Shown piece after piece: positions 54,101 through 60,100 of a stretch of DNA of 64,000 nt. Source of the stretch: Notospermus geniculatus (Eukaryota > Nemertea > Pilidiophora > Heteronemertea > Lineidae); the NCBI GenBank assembly GCA_002633025.1, contig NMRB01000008.1, forward strand, positions 808,900 to 872,899, written 5' to 3'. The notes under the pieces are model-generated. The model was not told the origin of the DNA and did not search any database. It worked only from the letters and a program-made list of their open reading frames with translations. Numbering within the stretch: the stretch's first letter is position 1; the number at the start of each line of letters is the position of its first letter. The position numbers and the translations under genes are program-made.

Positions 54101-57100
54101 TTATTGCATGACGGCCCAAAGCAAGCAAGGACCAAGACTTTGGCAAAGATATTCAAATCTTCATTTGTTTAGCAGTTCAGAAATATATGAACACAGACCA
54201 TTTAAGAAAACACACCAGTACAATTGTACTATTTCTAACCAAATATTTTCTCATCACAACGGGGATATGCCAAAAAATCGATCAGAGATGAAGAAAGCCG
54301 GGTAATTTAGGGAAAGGGAAGCATGATGGCACTTGTCATAAACCTGCTGGATATTGCATTCTCAGTGGTGTGTCCTATCAGCAGTTGTGCTGGGGATATT
54401 TGAGGGATAAATGTACAAGGTAAGGGGTTTTTGGACCGGGAACAACTCTTCAAGATCATTTGGAAATAAGGAGGTACACCCGCGTACAACCAGGAAAGGA
54501 ATACAGCAAGCATCATTCATGTGTGTACAAAATACGCCCACATGTTAAGTCTATACTGTGGTGGGGAACACTACATCAAAAGCATCTACAAGCTAGCATG
54601 ACATAAATTCACAAATGGATTAAAGTATCTACAAGCAAAATGGCAGTATCAAAGAAAGCGAGAGTACTTCATCAGAAACAGATTCCTGAAAAGGGAAAGA
54701 CACAAGACCTGAAGTTGTTGATGGTTGACAAGTCCACACGGCAATTACCTTCGTATCCGAGGGTCTACAATGTACCTACATGTACATCCTCAACCATGAT
54801 TGTGTTCCTACATGTATGTGGCCGACAACTCGATGCACAACCCAACATGATCACCTATTCTGTCAACTCAATTTTTTTCCACGCAATTCTTCATTTTATA
54901 AGGAGTTTTCAATGACATTTCTCAGGAACTTCAATTTTAAGCACCTACTTTCCATAATTATCAAGGACCTATTACCGGTATAATGTAAGGAGTTTTCAAA
55001 CTTTCTAAGGACCCGTACTAAGCCTACATGCATATGACAGACAACACTCTCTAACATGTACGGTATCGCTTTTAACCCCTACCTTATTCTTTGAGTCATT
55101 CAACTGTTCCTCCAGTTCACTTCTCTCTTTCTCTAATTCTCTCATCTTCATCTGCTGCTGTCGAGTAGAATCCTCTAATTGTGAAATGGTTGACTTGAGT
55201 TCTTCATTCTCCTCTAAGATCTCCTTACTCTTGTCAATCGTATCCTGCATACTGCAATAACAAAACCAAAGGTTATGGAACACTTATGAACACTCCAAAT
55301 ATCTCCTTCTGTCAAAGCATGAGATGAATTCTTTTATGAATTATCTTATGGCAGAAACAACATACATCCAGATCTTTTTCTCCAGCTCTTCAATTTCCAT
55401 GGCCTTCTGATAAGTCGCTTCTTCGGAGACTTCCAACTGCAGCTGTAACTTAACGTTTTCATCGCTGAGTTTCTTGTTGTGATGTTGAAAGTTGGCCAAC
55501 CTGTTGGCAAGTTCGATATTATCACTGAAATAAAACATGAGAGGAGAAAACCTTAAATAAGAATACTTCTGAAACAGGCATATTTTTTTAGTGAGTTTTC
55601 CAGTCATTAAGGGTCGTATTCACAAAGCGGTTCTATCGTTAGAACCGTCTTAGGCCGGTTCCAAGTGTAATGGTGATGTACACTTGGAACCAGCCTAAGA
55701 CGGTTCTAATGATAGAACCGCTTTATGAATACGACCCTAAGGGTTTATCATTAAACTACGCAGTAATGCCTGTCAGTAAACTCCACAATGTAACTCGCTA
55801 TACTGAAACTTCATACAGAAATAGACATACATCGCTTCTTGATGGGCATTGCTGATTTCATCCCCACTGGCCTCAAGACTTCCATAGCTACAGTCAGCAC
55901 CATCAGGACCACTCATGGTCCCTGTAAAGAGATGAGAAGGAGAATGACTAGATTAAACAGGGAGGTAAATCTAAGGCATGAAAGGTGTAAAGGGAGTTTC
56001 TGTTCGGCAGTAAAGTTCCTTATGAGAGTTTTCTCATGGGAGTATGATCTCACTGGGCAATTTATCACAGTTGGTTTCCTAACAACTTCTGCTGAGGCAA
56101 ATGACATATTGCCCATAGTTTTTGTTGCCTATGGACAGCCCAACTCTCACAAGAAAACGTCAAAGTGGAGCAGCGCATTTAGGTTGTGTGGGTGGAGTCA
56201 AAACCAGCATTGGGCTATTGACTTTTTTCTTGGGGAGTTAGACATGTTAGAGACTGAGGAATGTGGGCCTGAAAAGACCTGTATAAATGAACATGGGGTA
56301 CTCGCACATCCTGACAAGTGACAATGACACTCAACTGATACAAATCATGGAAAAAGTCCTATTTCTTTGAAGACAAATCGACACACCCAAGTTTTATGAG
56401 GGAACTTGTCCAATGAAAAATCGGTTATTGAATCCAGGACATGCCACAGCAAGCACCACCCAAAACGTCACCCCACCTACCCTGTTGGTCCTCGATATCA
56501 TTGGTAAAGTACCACATTGTAATGTTTACCCGTAGGTAAGCCTAATCCAAAATATCACCAGAAAATAATCCGAAATCTCAATCAGACATCGTAATATTCA
56601 CAGAACACATAGGGCAGAATGCGAATGACGCAAAGATTGAAGTTGTGAGAAAATTTCATTCCCTGAACAGGTGTTTCATAAACACAGATCTCGGTCTCTG
56701 ATATCAGGAGTCCAGTTACAACGGGACAGCCCTGGGCAAGGTAGTTGCCAAGTATGCCTAGGTACATGATGTATGATTGCTATATCTGTCACTCTGATGT
56801 TGATAAACTAGGGCTGACCTGAAACTAATGAGGCTCCAAGCTTGTAAATAACTACACAAGAATTGTGGGGGATACTCTTCTCCCCACCTCCCATATTTGA
56901 CACGGACTGCCAAAATAACACATCAATTGTTGGTTACACTGTTACACATTGTGAGGTAAACAGTCCACGGGTGTAGGCCTTCCAATTCATGGTAGAAAAC
57001 AGATATTTCAAAGAAAATCTTTACTATTTTATTTCCCATAATAGCACATGGAAATATCAGGGCTAAACTTTAGAATCCCCGATCAGACGTGACGTAACTC

Positions 57101-60100
57101 CATGGCACACAATGGAAATTCAAATCCTATTGTTCGATGCAGCTTATTCCATCAATCGGCGACCTTTTTTGGGGGGGGCACTGATCGGGGATACTAAAAT
57201 TCGTAAACCTTTACAATGTACCGGTATGAGCCACCACTTACCTGTTATTGAAAATGATATTCTGCGTTGACTTGCCATCCATACTGGATCAGTATTATTA
57301 TTATAACTATTTCTATTCGTTATTTTGATGGGAATCTTACTTTTCCCTGGAGTTGATACCATCCATACAGAATCATCATTACCATTATAACCTATTCTAT
57401 TCTTTACTTTGATGGGAATCTTACTTTTCCCTGGAGTTGATACGATCTCACCCTCTCGAGCTAACATTTTAGTGAAAGCATCAGCAGTGAAAGTCGGTGA
57501 TCATAAAGATTATTCTAGTCATACCAAAATGAACACACGCAGTTCCCTTGTCTAAATTGTCACAGACCAAAGTAAAAGTTTTTGCTGAATTTCTGTTGTC
57601 TCTTCTGCTTCATCAATCACCACAAATCCAGCAAATGGTAAAAAATTAATGATTCCTTCAGAACTACATGTACAAGTTCCTTTTTAAAAGAGAGAACAAA
57701 GATCACAAATTCTGAGGGCAAGAATCTCTCAAAATCGCTAATATTCCAACAGTCAATGAAAGAAACACAGATTGATAATGAACAGCTGAATGTCAAACTG
57801 AGCACACTGCACTGGTGTGGAGAGACTTCCTTCATGTACCCAGCAGTAGGCACATGTGGGCCAAGGCATGCTTGAATTGATCCACGAATGCCATGCGAGT
57901 ACATACAATGCATTAGATTGAAATGGAAACTGTGATCAATTTAGTACACCTCATAAACAATACACAAGTGGTGCTGACTCTAAATTGTGACTTGTCAGGC
58001 CAATGAATAGGTGAATGGCATTCTCCTCATAACCACATTATGCAAACACCATAACCAACCCTCCCCCCCCCCCCACATCTATGGGGATCATAACTGTAAT
58101 AGAGGACAGAACACAGTACAGGTACTATACATGTACAATGAATGTCTTTTGTGTGGGAAATTGATCAGGACCTGAATGTATGTCCCTTTCAATTCAATAG
58201 ATTTACTACTGTGACACCTATTCAAGCAGTGAGTTGGGTTCCTCATTGTCATGCATATCTGGCACTGCCCTTTTTCTGATTTGAGGTATTCCACAAAGTA
58301 AATGAACCAACACCACAGCAGTAAATGGCCAAAAAAGCGGTACCCTTTGGCCAAAAGGGGGGTTAGTGAAAATATCCCATAGAGTATATAACAGCAGGGC
58401 TGCTGCCACACCGAAAAGCTTTAAAAATGTACCCGAAGTTCAAAAACCTATCAATTTTGGGAATATGAACTTTGATTACGTAACAATGGAAAAGTAGAAC
58501 TATACCTTTTGGGCCTCTTGGGGCTTTCCTCCTGTACCTGGGAACTCCACACAACCAGCTCATCCCAGAATCAGCATGTTTTACAGGAAATGTCAAGCTA
58601 TTTACAGTCACTTACAACAGAAGGAAGCAAAGGATCCAAGTGCAGAAATGCTGTAATCCTAGGAACTTGGATCATGAACTTACTTGAAGACAATTTTATC
58701 CAAAAAGCTTCGTTTCGAAAGGATAAAGTAGAGAAATTCTCAACATAGACACGAACATGACTGAGATATGAATGAAAGCATTGTCCTCAATTATAGTCCG
58801 TCTATAAAATGAAGCATGTCAAAACAAACAGGCCAATATTGAATAATGATAAGGATGTGTCATGCAAAATACAATCTGCCAAGTCCACAAAATCTACAAA
58901 TTGGCCCAGATTTCTATGCACACAGATATCTGAGCAGTGTGACAAACACCACAGAATGTCGAGAGAAAAATACCATGGTATTCTGGATAAAATCCAGAAC
59001 TGCACAAAATGCTTTATCATCTATCCTCACTGTGCAAACTGCAGCACACAGACATTTTCGAAAATGAACTACAATTCTCCTCATAATCCATTGAGTTTGA
59101 GGAAAAATGACCCAAATTCACCACATCCTTTCAGAAAATGTACCGGTAAAAAGAAATAGGATGACAGGAGACAATAGAGACAAACTTGAGCTTATCCAAC
59201 GGGATTCCAAATGGACAACTCCACGATCAGAACATCTCCTAATACTATTCATAGGCCCACTGATTGAAATCATAGTAAGCTTACACCTGCGGGTACTGAG
59301 ATCTGTGGATAGTGCTGAGTTACTATTGATCCAATAAGGCCTAGGATACAGTCCCAAAACTACTGCGTTTCTCTTGGTGTTTTGAGAAATTTACTCGGTG
59401 CAGCCTTGCAATCATAGCATACAACTTGCGGAGGATTTTAATACATTAAAAGGAATTTGTAATCTGTTTTATAGATGGTTTCACTCAGTACATTTCATCG
59501 TGACACAGAGGTGTCATGCCGCTAATTCCTGCTGTTTTCATACCGATTGTTAAGACAGGCAACAATCAGAATGCAATCTATGGTGATTACAATAATACAA
59601 ACGTGCTGTATTTATCTTGCTTAACCCTTTCGCTGCACATGACATTGGGTGAACATAAAAAATTTCACCCCCATTGGCAAGTCATGTACATGTGCCTTTG
59701 ACCCAAAATGTCATAAGCCTGTGAAATATCTTATCAAGAAGCATCTATACGAACCATTTGACATTCTGCGAACACATATCTTGACCCATGGTTCTGCTTC
59801 GGGGACTTTCTGAGCAGGTGTAAAAGTTTTCCGTGGCGATGGACAGGAACTTGACTCTTGAGAACAAATGGTTGAAGATGACAGACTGCTCTCTACTTCT
59901 GAGTCCATATCACCACTGCTACTGCTGCAATTACAGAAATTTTTAAATGGTGAGTCTGATCTTTGACATAAGATTCATGTGTTTAGTAAGCTGCTCTGCT
60001 TTTGATTCGATCTTGAAGAAATTAGCATAATTCAACCATGATTCTGATCAAGTTTTATAATGGCTTACAAACATTGTCAAGACATACATTTCACTTTTTA

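Noticed and set aside
55839-56321. 160-codon plus-strand ORF
   Set aside because: Overlaps a supported minus-strand exon and its intron; shadow of open sequence.
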